A DNA stretch of 29,699 nucleotides from an uncultured Clostridia bacterium (lineage in GTDB: Bacteria; Bacillota; Clostridia; Oscillospirales; Oscillospiraceae): contig CANDEH010000016.1 in the NCBI GenBank assembly GCA_947383645.1, positions 1 through 29,699 on the forward strand, given 5' to 3'. Both the position numbers and the translations under genes were made by a program. How positions within the stretch are numbered: the stretch's first letter is position 1; each line of letters begins with the position of its first letter. Positions 8,143-15,974 of this stretch are shown here, in pieces. A model generated the notes under the pieces. The model ran no database searches, was not told the origin of the DNA, and saw only the letters and a list, made by a program, of their open reading frames with translations.

Positions 8143-9680
8143 ACATCAAAGAAGCCAAGACCCAGATTCAGAACGCCATGACGGCCTATTTCACCAGAAA
8201 CCAGTTCGGTAGCTATGTGATTCCCGTGGAGCAGCAGCGCCCGGTGTTTCTCATGGGCCCTCCGGGCATCGGCAAGACCGCCATCATGGAGCAGATCGCC
8301 GCAGAGCTGAATGTGGGGCTGGTGAGCTACTCCATGACCCACCACACCCGTCAGAGCGCCCTGGGGCTGCCCTTCATCGTCCGCAAAACTTATGGCGGCA
8401 GGGAGTACGATGTCTCCGAGTACACCATGAGCGAGATCATCGCCTCGGTGTACGATCTGATGGAGGACAGCGGCGTGCAGGAGGGAATTCTGTTTCTGGA
8501 CGAGATCAACTGCGTCTCGGAGACCCTGGCCCCCTCCATGCTCCAGTTCCTCCAGTACAAGATCTTCGGCCGCCACCGGGTGCCCGAGGGGTGGATCGTG
8601 GTCACCGCCGGCAACCCGCCGGAGTACAACAGCTCTGTCCGGGAGTTCGACATCGTCACCTGGGACCGGCTCAAGCGCATCGACGTGGAGCCGGACTTTG
8701 AGGCCTGGAAGGAGTACGCCTACCGCCGGGGGACCCATGCGGCGATTATGACCTACCTGGAGATCAAGAAGGGGGACTTCTACAGGGTGGAGACCACTGT
8801 GGACGGCAAGAGCTTCGTCACCGCCCGGGGGTGGTCCGACCTCTCCGACATGATCCGCCTCTATGAGAGCCACGGCCTGACTGTGGACGAGAATCTGGTG
8901 GGGCAGTACCTGCAAAACCGCCGGATTGCCAAGGATTTCTCCGTGTACTACGACCTGTTCAGCAAATACAGATCGGACTATCAGATAGATAAAATACTCT
9001 CCGGAAAGGCAGAACCCGCCATTTTGGAGCGGGCGAAGGCCGCCCGGTTTGACGAGCGGCTGAGCCTTCTGGGCCTGCTGATCGACGGCGTCACCGACGC
9101 CCTCCGGCAGGTCTGCACCGCGGAGGACAGCGCCGCTGAGCTGATGGGGGTGCTGAAGGCGGTGCGCCTGGACATGGGGCGCCTGGGGCCCGCCGCCGAC
9201 GTGGCCGCCCTCCTCTCCGGACAGGAGGCGGAGAAGCGGGAGACCTTGCAGAAGGGACGCCGGTCCTCCGCCATGTCCCGGGAGGATCAGCTCACCTGCG
9301 AGAGCGTCCTTGCCATCCTTGCCGGTCTCCGGGAACAGCTGGACCGGGCCCGGCCCGACACCCCTGCCGCCGCCTTCGCCCTTCTGAAGGCGGACTTTGA
9401 CCGGCGGACCGGGGAGCTGAAGAAGTCCGCCGCCGCCGGGGGGAGGCAGCTCTCAAACCTCTTCGCCTTCTGCGAGGCGGCCTTTGGGGATGGACAGGAG
9501 CTGCTGATTTTGGTTACCGAGCTGACTGTCAGTCACATCTGCGCCCGGTTCATCGGGCGGTACGGCTGTAAGGAGTACTTCCAGCGCAACCGTGAGCTCC
9601 TCTTCTACGAGCGTCAGCTCCAGCTGCTGAAGGAGCTGGGCGAACTGGATCTGACTCTGGACGATCCCGAGACCCTGTAG
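8139..9680 (+). CDS. MoxR-like AAA+ ATPase
   Basis: 513 residues. Residues 35-300 form an AAA+ module: Walker A GPPGIGKT (40-47), Walker B ILFLDEIN with D121-E122, sensor-1 region VVTAGNPPEYN with N159. The Walker B and sensor spacing fits the MoxR/AAA_5 group. The C-terminal 200 residues are mostly helical and charged, of unknown fold. MoxR ATPases usually act as remodelling chaperones with a VWA partner; the DUF2201-VWA protein of this operon is the obvious one. Translation is probably coupled to LRR-2 through the 4-base overlap. The nearest described relative by arrangement is RavA/ViaA, but the LRR subunits have no counterpart there. Confidence 0.9.
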   Translation: MNIKEAKTQIQNAMTAYFTRNQFGSYVIPVEQQRPVFLMGPPGIGKTAIMEQIAAELNVGLVSYSMTHHTRQSALGLPFIVRKTYGGREYDVSEYTMSEIIASVYDLMEDSGVQEGILFLDEINCVSETLAPSMLQFLQYKIFGRHRVPEGWIVVTAGNPPEYNSSVREFDIVTWDRLKRIDVEPDFEAWKEYAYRRGTHAAIMTYLEIKKGDFYRVETTVDGKSFVTARGWSDLSDMIRLYESHGLTVDENLVGQYLQNRRIAKDFSVYYDLFSKYRSDYQIDKILSGKAEPAILERAKAARFDERLSLLGLLIDGVTDALRQVCTAEDSAAELMGVLKAVRLDMGRLGPAADVAALLSGQEAEKRETLQKGRRSSAMSREDQLTCESVLAILAGLREQLDRARPDTPAAAFALLKADFDRRTGELKKSAAAGGRQLSNLFAFCEAAFGDGQELLILVTELTVSHICARFIGRYGCKEYFQRNRELLFYERQLQLLKELGELDLTLDDPETL

Positions 9681-9685
9681 TCCAG

Positions 9686-9749
9686 GACCGCAGACCCTGC
9701 GCTGCGCGATTTTTTCACAGCTGCCCGGCGGGGAATTCTGTCTGCGGTC
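9686..9749 (+). terminator. Long inverted repeat after the ATPase, possible terminator
   Basis: Ten-bp perfect arms GACCGCAGAC (9686-9695) and GTCTGCGGTC (9740-9749). Inside lies a short GC-rich stem (GCGC-T-GCGC) followed by six T (9710-9715), which alone could end transcription. It starts 6 bp after the ATPase stop. Confidence 0.5.
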
Positions 9750-9810
9750 GGGACGGTGTCTGATGGCGCGGCATAGTCTCTGTGGCGTCCGTCCCTCCCA
9801 TGTTTTTTGG

Positions 9811-9862
9811 TTGTCAACAGGGAAGAAGTGGTGGTATAATAGCCGCAAGGCGGCTATTATAC
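9811..9862 (+). promoter_or_regulatory. Promoter-like site overlapped by a perfect 13-bp palindrome
   Basis: TTGTCA (9811-9816), 18-bp spacer, TATAAT (9835-9840). The -10 box lies within a perfect inverted repeat, GTATAATAGCCGC (9834-9846) and its complement (9850-9862), loop AAG. The palindrome could be an operator or an RNA hairpin. It is about 190 bp upstream of the solute-binding protein gene, the likely target. Confidence 0.5.
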
Positions 9863-9867
9863 TCTGA

Positions 9868-9987
9868 TGCGGCAAGATTGCCGCTGACTGCTTAAAAGAT
9901 CTTGAAATGCACCAGGTATTTCTGGGACTTTTTGCCTTGTTATCTTCTATTTTATCCTGTAAATCTTTACGCCTGTTGCTACAGCTT
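9868..9987 (+). repeat. Dispersed 120-bp repeat, copy 1
   Basis: Aligns along its full length with 26026-26152 in the same + orientation, with a few small gaps. Shared blocks include CTTGAAAT, CAC-CA-GTATTTCTG, TGCCTTGTTATCT, ATTTTATC and GCTACAGCTT. It begins with a GCGGCAA-GA-TTGCCGC hairpin. It occupies the middle of the 370-bp gap 9681-10050, which otherwise holds only the palindromes described and a weak GGGACC/GGTCCC pairing at 10002-10027. Confidence 0.8.
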
Positions 9988-10050
9988 TTTTAGAATCTTT
10001 AGGGACCCTGATAAGGACGACGGTCCCGTCAACGGAAGAGGTCTGAGACT

Positions 10051-11283
10051 ATGAAGAAGATAATTTCCCTTCTCTTATCGGCCGGAGTGCTCCTCTCCCT
10101 CGCCGCCTGCGGCGGGGAGACGCCGCAGGGTGTGGAGAGCGGCGGGACGAGCCGGACAGTGGAGCTGACCGTCTGGGGCGCGGAGGAGGATGAGGCCCTT
10201 CTGCGGGAGATTTTTGCATCCTTCCAGTCCTGTTACGCCGACGAGGCCAGCTTTCGCATCACCTTTCAGCCGCAGAGCGAGTCCAGCTGCAAGGACGCCC
10301 TGCTGGGAGATCTGGAGGGCGGGCCGGATGTATTCGCCTTTGCCGACGACCAGGTGGCCGCCCTGGCTGCCGCCGGGGGGCTGGACCCAATCGGGAATGC
10401 CTCTGCCCTCCGTGCGGCCAATCTCTCCGCCGCGGTGGAGGCTGCCAGCGTGGATGGACAGCTCTATGCCTATCCCTTGACGGCGGACAACGGCTATTTT
10501 CTCTACTACAACAAGGCATGCTTCACGGAGGAGGATGTGGAGAGCCTGGATACGCTGCTGGCCGCGGCGGCGGAGGCCGGGGGGCTCTTCACCATGGACT
10601 GGTCCTCCGCCTGGTATGTCTACGCCTTCTTCGGCAACACCGGGCTGGAGGTGGGACTGAACGCCGACGGGCTCACCAACTACTGCACCTGGAACAGTAC
10701 CGATACCCCCATTACCGGCGTGGATGTGGCCCAATCCATGATAGAGATCGCGGCCAGCCCCGCCTTTGCCAGCCGCACGGATACAGAGTTTCTGGAGGGT
10801 GTGCGCAGCGGCGCTGTGGTCGCCGGGGTCAGCGGGGCTTGGAATGCTGTGGCCATTCAGGAGGCCTGGGGGGAGAATGCCGGCGCGGCGAAGCTCCCCA
10901 CCTACACCTGCCGGGGCCAGCAGGTGCAGATGGCGTCCTTCTCCGGCTGCAAGCTCATTGGGGTGAACGCCTACTCGGAAAATCCGGAGTGGGCCGCCCG
11001 GCTGGCGGAGTGGATCACCAGCGAGGAGAACCAGCGGCTGCGCTTTGCGATGCGGGGACAGGGTCCCTCCAACATTGCCGCCGCCAGCTCCCCGGAGGTT
11101 CAGGCCGCGCCGGCCATTGCGGCCCTGCTGGCCCAGTCGGAGTTTTCCCAGCTCCAGAGGGTGGGGGGCAAGTTCTGGGATCCGGTGGCGGAGTTTGCCG
11201 GCAGCTGTGCTCAGGGCAACCCCTCCGGCGCGTCCCTTCAGGCCCAGCTGGACCGCCTGGTGGAGGGGGTCACCGCCCGATGA
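10051..11283 (+). CDS. Extracellular solute-binding lipoprotein (family 1, sugar type)
   Basis: 410 residues. Lipoprotein signal peptide: MKK, hydrophobic core, lipobox L17-A-A-C20, then a Gly/Ser-rich linker. The mature part begins with the strand TVWGAEEDEAL typical of family 1 ABC sugar-binding proteins (MalE-like), with GGPDVFAFADDQ, QLYAYPLTADNGYFLYYN and the hinge region AVVAGVSGAWN in family order. The start has a GGAAGAGG site at good spacing. No permease or ATPase gene is nearby; the next gene, 61 bp on, encodes a chemoreceptor, so the protein may deliver ligand to that receptor or share an ABC transporter encoded elsewhere. Confidence 0.85.
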   Translation: MKKIISLLLSAGVLLSLAACGGETPQGVESGGTSRTVELTVWGAEEDEALLREIFASFQSCYADEASFRITFQPQSESSCKDALLGDLEGGPDVFAFADDQVAALAAAGGLDPIGNASALRAANLSAAVEAASVDGQLYAYPLTADNGYFLYYNKACFTEEDVESLDTLLAAAAEAGGLFTMDWSSAWYVYAFFGNTGLEVGLNADGLTNYCTWNSTDTPITGVDVAQSMIEIAASPAFASRTDTEFLEGVRSGAVVAGVSGAWNAVAIQEAWGENAGAAKLPTYTCRGQQVQMASFSGCKLIGVNAYSENPEWAARLAEWITSEENQRLRFAMRGQGPSNIAAASSPEVQAAPAIAALLAQSEFSQLQRVGGKFWDPVAEFAGSCAQGNPSGASLQAQLDRLVEGVTAR

Positions 11284-11344
11284 GACGCCGGGGTTTCCCG
11301 CCGGCCGGCGCTTTTGAATCCATTCCATTCCGGGAGGAACACAT

Positions 11345-12931
11345 ATGAAAGGCAAACTCACACTGCAGCGCCGCCTGATTCTGCCCGTCGCCCTGCTGGG
11401 GGCCGTGATTCTGCTCTCCAACCTTCTGGCGGTGTTCAGCATCAACAATGTCCACGCCAATGCCGGAACCATTGTGGACGAGTACATGGTCAGCGAGGCG
11501 AAGCTGGAGGACATCCGGCGCTCCATGATGAACCTGCACCGCCTGGCTTTAAGCCATATTGTGGCGGCGGACCACGCTACCATGATTCGCCTGGTCCAGG
11601 AGATCAAGGCGGAGGAGGCGGCCCTGGACGAGAAGCTGGCGGATTACAAGAGCTTCGTGGCGGAGGAGGACGCGTCGGTGTACCGGGGCCTCCTGACGGA
11701 GTACGACGCCTTCAAGCATGCCCTGGTGGATCTGGTCAGCGCCAGCGCGGACAGCAGGACGCAGGAGGCCTATGCCACAGCCAACGACGACGTGGCGGCC
11801 CGAGGCGGCGCGGCGGAGGCGGCAATTGACGCGCTCTCCGCGGCGGTGGCCGCCCAGGCGGAGGCGGCCCGGAGCCGTCTGTTTTGGGTATACGTCGCTG
11901 CTCTGGTAATCAGCGCTGCCGCTCTGGCGGTCGGCGTGCTGCTGGTGTGGGCGGCGCTGCGGATTATTCGCACCCGCGTCATTGTCCCCATCCACGATGC
12001 CATGGGAACGCTCCAGAGCGGTGCGCAGCGTCTCAGCGGTGTGGTGGGGGAGGTCCGGGGACGGGCCCGAACCTCCACCGGCAGCGCCCGGGCCCTGTCC
12101 GGTCTGACAGAGCAGCTCTCCGCCGCCCTGGAGGAGATTGCCGGCAGTACGGCCTCCATCACCGCCGGCGTCTCCGGGACCCGGGAGAATGCGGTGAGTA
12201 TGGCCGAGGAGTGTGCCGCCATCACGGCATACTCCGTGGAGATGCGGGGCCGGGCGGAGGAGATGGAGCGCGGCGCCCACGCGGAGATGGAGGCGGTCCA
12301 GGCTCGGACGGCGGAGATTATGGGGCTTTTGGAGCGAGCGATTGAAAAGAGCCGCAGCGTGGACCAGATCGGCACGCTGACCAGAGATATTCTCTCCATC
12401 GCCTCCTCCACGGACCTGATCGCGATCAACGCGTCGGTGGAAGCCACGCGAGCCGGGGCGGCGGGCCAGGGCTTCGCCGTGGTGGCCCGGGAGATCCGCC
12501 GCCTGGCCGACTCCTGCGGGGAGACCGCCAGCCACATTCAGGAGGTGAGCAGGGTGGTGACCGAGGCGGTGCGCTACCTCTCCGGCAGCGCCCAGGATCT
12601 GGCGGACTACCTGGGCGGAGCGGTGAACGCCCAGCTGGAGCGGTCGCTTCAGTCGGGACGGCAGTACCGCAGTGACGCCGCCTACATAGAGCGATCCATG
12701 GAGGATTTCAACGGCAAGGCGGACCGCCTCCGCTGCGCCATGGCGGAGATCGCCGGCTCCATCGCCAGCATCTCCGGGGCTGTAGACGGCGCGGTGGCCG
12801 GCGTTACCGGCGTGGCCGGCAGCGCCCGGAGTCTGGCGGAGGATATGGCCGGCATTACCGGCGGCATGGACACCAATCAGGAGATCGTGGGGGAATTGCA
12901 GCACCAGGTGGATGTGTTTGCAAATCTGTGA
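11345..12931 (+). CDS. Methyl-accepting chemotaxis protein with four-helix-type sensor
   Basis: 528 residues; GGGAGG stands before the ATG. Membrane helix about 11-33, extracytoplasmic helical segment about 34-178 resembling a 4HB_MCP sensor, second membrane helix about 179-205. A short HAMP-like stretch follows (RVIVPIHDAM), then a long helical signalling domain. The kinase-contact hairpin at about 349-390 reads DLIAINASVEATRAGAAGQG then FAVVAREIRRLAD, clearly the MCP signature, but with SSTD where QTN is usual. Co-oriented with the solute-binding gene 61 bp upstream and ended by a strong terminator, so the two probably form one transcript. Confidence 0.92.
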   Translation: MKGKLTLQRRLILPVALLGAVILLSNLLAVFSINNVHANAGTIVDEYMVSEAKLEDIRRSMMNLHRLALSHIVAADHATMIRLVQEIKAEEAALDEKLADYKSFVAEEDASVYRGLLTEYDAFKHALVDLVSASADSRTQEAYATANDDVAARGGAAEAAIDALSAAVAAQAEAARSRLFWVYVAALVISAAALAVGVLLVWAALRIIRTRVIVPIHDAMGTLQSGAQRLSGVVGEVRGRARTSTGSARALSGLTEQLSAALEEIAGSTASITAGVSGTRENAVSMAEECAAITAYSVEMRGRAEEMERGAHAEMEAVQARTAEIMGLLERAIEKSRSVDQIGTLTRDILSIASSTDLIAINASVEATRAGAAGQGFAVVAREIRRLADSCGETASHIQEVSRVVTEAVRYLSGSAQDLADYLGGAVNAQLERSLQSGRQYRSDAAYIERSMEDFNGKADRLRCAMAEIAGSIASISGAVDGAVAGVTGVAGSARSLAEDMAGITGGMDTNQEIVGELQHQVDVFANL

Positions 12932-12947
12932 CGCTGTCCGGGACACG

Positions 12948-12994
12948 CAGGAAAAGGTACGGCGGACGCTTGGCGTCCGCCGTACCTTTTCCTG
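12948..12994. terminator. Strong terminator after the chemoreceptor gene
   Basis: Perfect 22-bp stem (arms 12948-12969 and 12973-12994) with a TTG loop. CCTTTT closes the stem on both strands, so it can act in both directions, as fits the convergent genes on either side. Confidence 0.85.
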
Positions 12995-13103
12995 TTGCTG
13001 TTGGAACCTGTATTCACAACTAAAGACGGCAGAGGGCGAGGGATTTCTTCGCCAGTCAAGGCAAATTTATTCTGTGCTTCCTCAACGCGGCGGAGCGGAG
13101 GGT

Positions 13104-13143
13104 GCAGACGATTGAGTCTGCGGGGGGGGGGCAGCGAAGCTGC
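13104..13143. repeat. Ten-G tract between two hairpins
   Basis: Hairpin GCAGAC-GATTGA-GTCTGC (13104-13121), then ten G (13122-13131), then hairpin GCAGC-GAA-GCTGC (13131-13143). It lies in the gap 12995-13190 between convergent genes, in which no gene is seen. Confidence 0.6.
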
Positions 13144-13190
13144 GGCCTGTATGGTTCCGCCGGTCTCTGCCGGTTTTTAGTCCCTGTATG

Positions 13191-13553
13191 CTATGCCATA
13201 GCCTCGTCCAGTGCGCGGAGAAGCTCCTCCTTGACGATGGGCTTATAGAGGAAGCTCTTGGCCCCGATATCGCTGGCCTCGTGAATGGAGTCGTCGTGGG
13301 CCAGGGAGGAGACCATGACAATCCGCGCCTCCGGGTGCTCCTCTAAAATAATTCGGGCGGTCTCCAAGCCGTCGATGCCGGGCATGATGATGTCCATGGT
13401 TACCACATCCGGAAAGAGGTCGCCATAGCAGGCGATGGCGTCTTCGCCGTCCTCGCAGTATGCGATGATCTCGTAGTCGGTGCCCTCCAGCAGACGGCGG
13501 ATGTGCAGCTCCATCATTCGGGAGTCGTCAACCACCATAACCTGTTTTTTCAT
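13191..13553 (-). CDS. Stand-alone CheY-like response regulator
   Basis: 120 residues, a receiver domain only. Acidic pair D9-D10, phosphorylation site D54 (VTMDIIMPG), conserved Ser at about 82 (VMVSS) and Lys 104 (YKPI) are all present. There is no output domain, so it should work by protein contact, as CheY does at the flagellar motor or in an adaptor pathway. It lies convergent to the chemoreceptor gene and downstream of a FapA-domain gene on the same strand; a 93-bp gap with an inverted repeat separates the two. A role in the same chemotaxis or signalling pathway is likely but inferred. Confidence 0.9.
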   Translation of the reverse strand: MKKQVMVVDDSRMMELHIRRLLEGTDYEIIAYCEDGEDAIACYGDLFPDVVTMDIIMPGIDGLETARIILEEHPEARIVMVSSLAHDDSIHEASDIGAKSFLYKPIVKEELLRALDEAMA

Positions 13554-13588
13554 ATAAGCAGTTCCCCACTTTCTTGCCGATCAGGCGC

Positions 13589-13620
13589 GGCTGTCCGCGC
13601 GGAAGGCCGAGCGGACAGCC
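13589..13620 (-). repeat. Inverted repeat between the FapA and CheY-like genes
   Basis: Ten-bp arms GGCTGTCCGC and GCGGACAGCC with a 12-base loop. No T run follows on the minus strand, so it is more likely a processing or partial-termination site inside an operon than a full terminator. Confidence 0.5.
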
Positions 13621-13646
13621 TCAAAGTTTCTCTCGGTCTGTTGTCG

Positions 13647-15389
13647 CTACATCAGTACGATTTCCCCGCAGACCAGCTTGGCCACGCACTGACGGCGCTC
13701 CTGACGCACGCGCAGCACCTCGTCGCCGAAGCTGATCTCCGTTCCCGGATAGAGTACGGCGCACTCCAGACGCCCGTGCTCCTTCTCCATCAGCTCGATT
13801 TTAATATTGTCCAGATCCTCCTCCAGCTGCTTGAGCTTCAGCTCCGCCACGGAGAGCTTCATTCTGGTTTTGCTGAGCAGGCTGGTTTTAGCGGGGCTGT
13901 CCAGCTGGCATTCCATTTTTTCCAGCTCTATCTCCAGCTCCTTCAGCTCCTCCTGAATAACCTCCCGCTCGAAGTTGGTGCAGGGCAGGCCCCCCAGGGC
14001 CACGGCGGTGCGGCACTCGGACTGGGCGCCGATGGACTTGGCGTTAATCAGTCTGGCGGCCCAGACCCGGCCGCCCATGATGCAGCCCCGGCCGGAGCGG
14101 ACCTGGATCTCCCCGTCGCAGTAGATGCGGCTGTTGATGATGCAGTCGGTCTGGAGGTTTTCACGGGCGTAGATGGTGGCGTTTTCGATGTATTTGGAGA
14201 AGATGCTCCGGTGGGCGCGGACGATGGTGGTTCCATCCCCCAGAATGCCCTTGACCACCACCAGGTCGCCGCCGGCCTCCACGGAGCTGCCCGCCTCCAC
14301 CACGCCGGCCACGTGGATGTTTCCCATGGCCCGGACGGTGAAGCCGGTGAGCACGTCGCCCTTGACATTGATATCCCCCAGAAAGTTGATGTCCCCGGTG
14401 GAGTAGTCCACGTTCCCGGGGATGTCCAGCACCGGCTTCACCTGGAAGCTGCGGCCGGTAAACTCCACGTGGCCGTCAATGGTGGCCAACAGAGAGAGAC
14501 CGTCCTCGCTGATCTCCGTATTGCGGCCCTTGGGAAGGGGGACAGATTTGCCGCTCTTGGCGGGAATCTCCTCGCTCAGCACCGTGCGGCCGGGCTCGCC
14601 GTCGGTGGGCAGGATCAGGCGGCAGATCTCCTGGTCCTTTTTGACATTGCGGATCAGGTTCAGGTTGGTGTAGTCCACCTGGCCGTACTCATCCACGTCC
14701 AGCATATGTACGCTGACACGGGGGAAGTAGTCCACAATGTTGCCGTTCTCCCCGTCAAAGGCGGGCTTGCCCCGGGCGATGAGGAAGAGATGGAAATACC
14801 TCTTGTCGTGGACCGGCAGGCGCTCTATCAAGTGCTCATCCAGGCCGTAGGTCACATTTTGATCCAGAGCGGCCTTCAAGAGCAGCTCCTGGGTGAGCTC
14901 CTGGCCCTGCCCGACGGGGGGGAGGATCATGATCCAGGCGAAGAGCTTGTCGGAGGAGAGGAAGAAACAGGGCTGGGCGTCCAGGGACAGGGGCTCTGCC
15001 TCTGCCGCCTCCTCCTGGCCCTTCTTTTTGCGGAGCTGGCTCTTGTCGTGGTCCTTCACCTGCTTCATGCGGGAGCTGCACAGGCTGGTGAGGGAGGTGC
15101 GCAGGCGGCCCAGCTCCCGCTGAATCATCTCCTCAGGGAAGACGCCCTCCTCGTCCAGAGAGAGGTGGGGTGCGGGCAGATAGCCGGCCTCCTGCCGCCG
15201 CAGCTCATAGAGGCGGCAGAGGGGGTGCTCTGCCGGCAGCTCCAGCAGGGACCGGTCGAAGATGCCCTCCGCCTGTGCCTCCGCGGTCTGCTCCGCCGCA
15301 TAGCCCTGTTCAATCTGAGCCCCGCCCTCCTCTTCTCCGGCTGCCTTTGGGCCGAAGAGGAGGGAAGTCAGCTTCTCCTTCAGTGACAT
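13647..15389 (-). CDS. FapA/DUF342 domain protein
   Basis: 580 residues. ATG 15389 has GGAGGT 9 bases upstream; an in-frame GTG at 15395 lies too close to that site. The N-terminal 180 residues are charged and low-complexity. The middle (about 190-440) shows the glycine-rich beta-helix of FapA (DUF342): INFLGDINVKGDVLTGFTVR, then GNIHVAGVVEAGSSVEAGGD. About 470-540 is a coiled coil (ELKELEIELEKMECQL and on), followed by a small beta domain with YPGTEISFGDEVLRV. FapA proteins are cytoplasmic polymers of unclear function; some are implicated in flagellar assembly or surface polysaccharides. The CheY-like gene just downstream suggests a signalling context. Confidence 0.88.
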   Translation of the reverse strand: MSLKEKLTSLLFGPKAAGEEEGGAQIEQGYAAEQTAEAQAEGIFDRSLLELPAEHPLCRLYELRRQEAGYLPAPHLSLDEEGVFPEEMIQRELGRLRTSLTSLCSSRMKQVKDHDKSQLRKKKGQEEAAEAEPLSLDAQPCFFLSSDKLFAWIMILPPVGQGQELTQELLLKAALDQNVTYGLDEHLIERLPVHDKRYFHLFLIARGKPAFDGENGNIVDYFPRVSVHMLDVDEYGQVDYTNLNLIRNVKKDQEICRLILPTDGEPGRTVLSEEIPAKSGKSVPLPKGRNTEISEDGLSLLATIDGHVEFTGRSFQVKPVLDIPGNVDYSTGDINFLGDINVKGDVLTGFTVRAMGNIHVAGVVEAGSSVEAGGDLVVVKGILGDGTTIVRAHRSIFSKYIENATIYARENLQTDCIINSRIYCDGEIQVRSGRGCIMGGRVWAARLINAKSIGAQSECRTAVALGGLPCTNFEREVIQEELKELEIELEKMECQLDSPAKTSLLSKTRMKLSVAELKLKQLEEDLDNIKIELMEKEHGRLECAVLYPGTEISFGDEVLRVRQERRQCVAKLVCGEIVLM

Positions 15390-15430
15390 CGCCACAGCAC
15401 CTCCATTTCATCGGAATAGGATACACCACC

Positions 15431-15459
15431 ATTATACGAAAACTGCCGCCGGTTGACAA
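15431..15459 (-). promoter_or_regulatory. Sigma-A promoter of the FapA gene
   Basis: On the minus strand TTGTCA (15459-15454), 17-bp spacer, TATAAT (15436-15431), 41 bp before the FapA start codon. Confidence 0.8.
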
Positions 15460-15489
15460 GACGGGAGTTTTTTTCCAGTTGCCTGTGCG

Positions 15490-15873
15490 TCACTGCTCCA
15501 CCAGCCGGCAGCGGAGGCCGTGGGCCTCAATTTCGGCGGCCATGTCGGAGGGGAGGGCCAGCTTTGCGGTGCGGTAGCCCTTGTAGTAGCAGGACTTGGC
15601 TGTGCCGTCCTTTCGGATGACCTTTACCGTCAGACCGTAGGAGAGCCTGTTCTCAAGCTCCCAGCCGCTGCAGCGCAGCTCCACGCAGTCGATGTTCTCC
15701 ACAGGGATGGGGTAGGGCACGCCGGTGTTCAGCACCAGCGCGCCGCCCTCGAAGAAGAACGCGCCGGCGTTGGCAATATTCCTGTACCGCCCCCGGGAGT
15801 AGCCGAAGACGGCCAGAATCACAATCAGGGGGAGGAGGACGCAGACAGTGGAAGCAATTGCGTAAAAGTCCAT
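15490..15873 (-). CDS. Small membrane-anchored protein of unknown function
   Basis: 127 residues. One N-terminal membrane helix (about 5-25), then a positively charged stop-transfer SRGRYR, then a beta-rich domain of about 95 residues (ALVLNTGVPYPIPVENIDCVEL and on). The layout suggests a PH-like or similar small beta domain on the inner membrane face, but I do not recognise the family. GAGGTG precedes the ATG. It is last in the LemA-DUF3137 group; a 101-bp gap with a GCCGGG/CCCGGC stem separates it from the DUF3137 gene. Confidence 0.75.
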   Translation of the reverse strand: MDFYAIASTVCVLLPLIVILAVFGYSRGRYRNIANAGAFFFEGGALVLNTGVPYPIPVENIDCVELRCSGWELENRLSYGLTVKVIRKDGTAKSCYYKGYRTAKLALPSDMAAEIEAHGLRCRLVEQ

Positions 15874-15974
15874 ATGGGCACCTCTGTGTTGACCGGCTGA
15901 AAGGTTCTGATGCTCCGCCGGGGAACGACCCGGCGTCTCCCGTCCCGGCGGGAATTTTCGCCCGCCTCAGACGG

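Noticed and set aside
4545..9680. Reading the operon as a plain copy of RavA/ViaA
   Set aside because: The ATPase-VWA core agrees, but the order, the DUF2201 N-terminus and the two LRR proteins do not; it is kept as a relative, not an identity.
10002..10027. GGGACC/GGTCCC pairing in the leader of the solute-binding gene as a cyclic-di-GMP or other riboswitch
   Set aside because: Only a 6-bp stem with a 14-base loop and none of the conserved bases of a known class that I could recognise.
13503..15386. 627-codon + strand frame opposite the FapA gene
   Set aside because: Low-complexity His/Leu/Gln/Ala content typical of antisense frames; the FapA frame on the minus strand has clear domains and a promoter.
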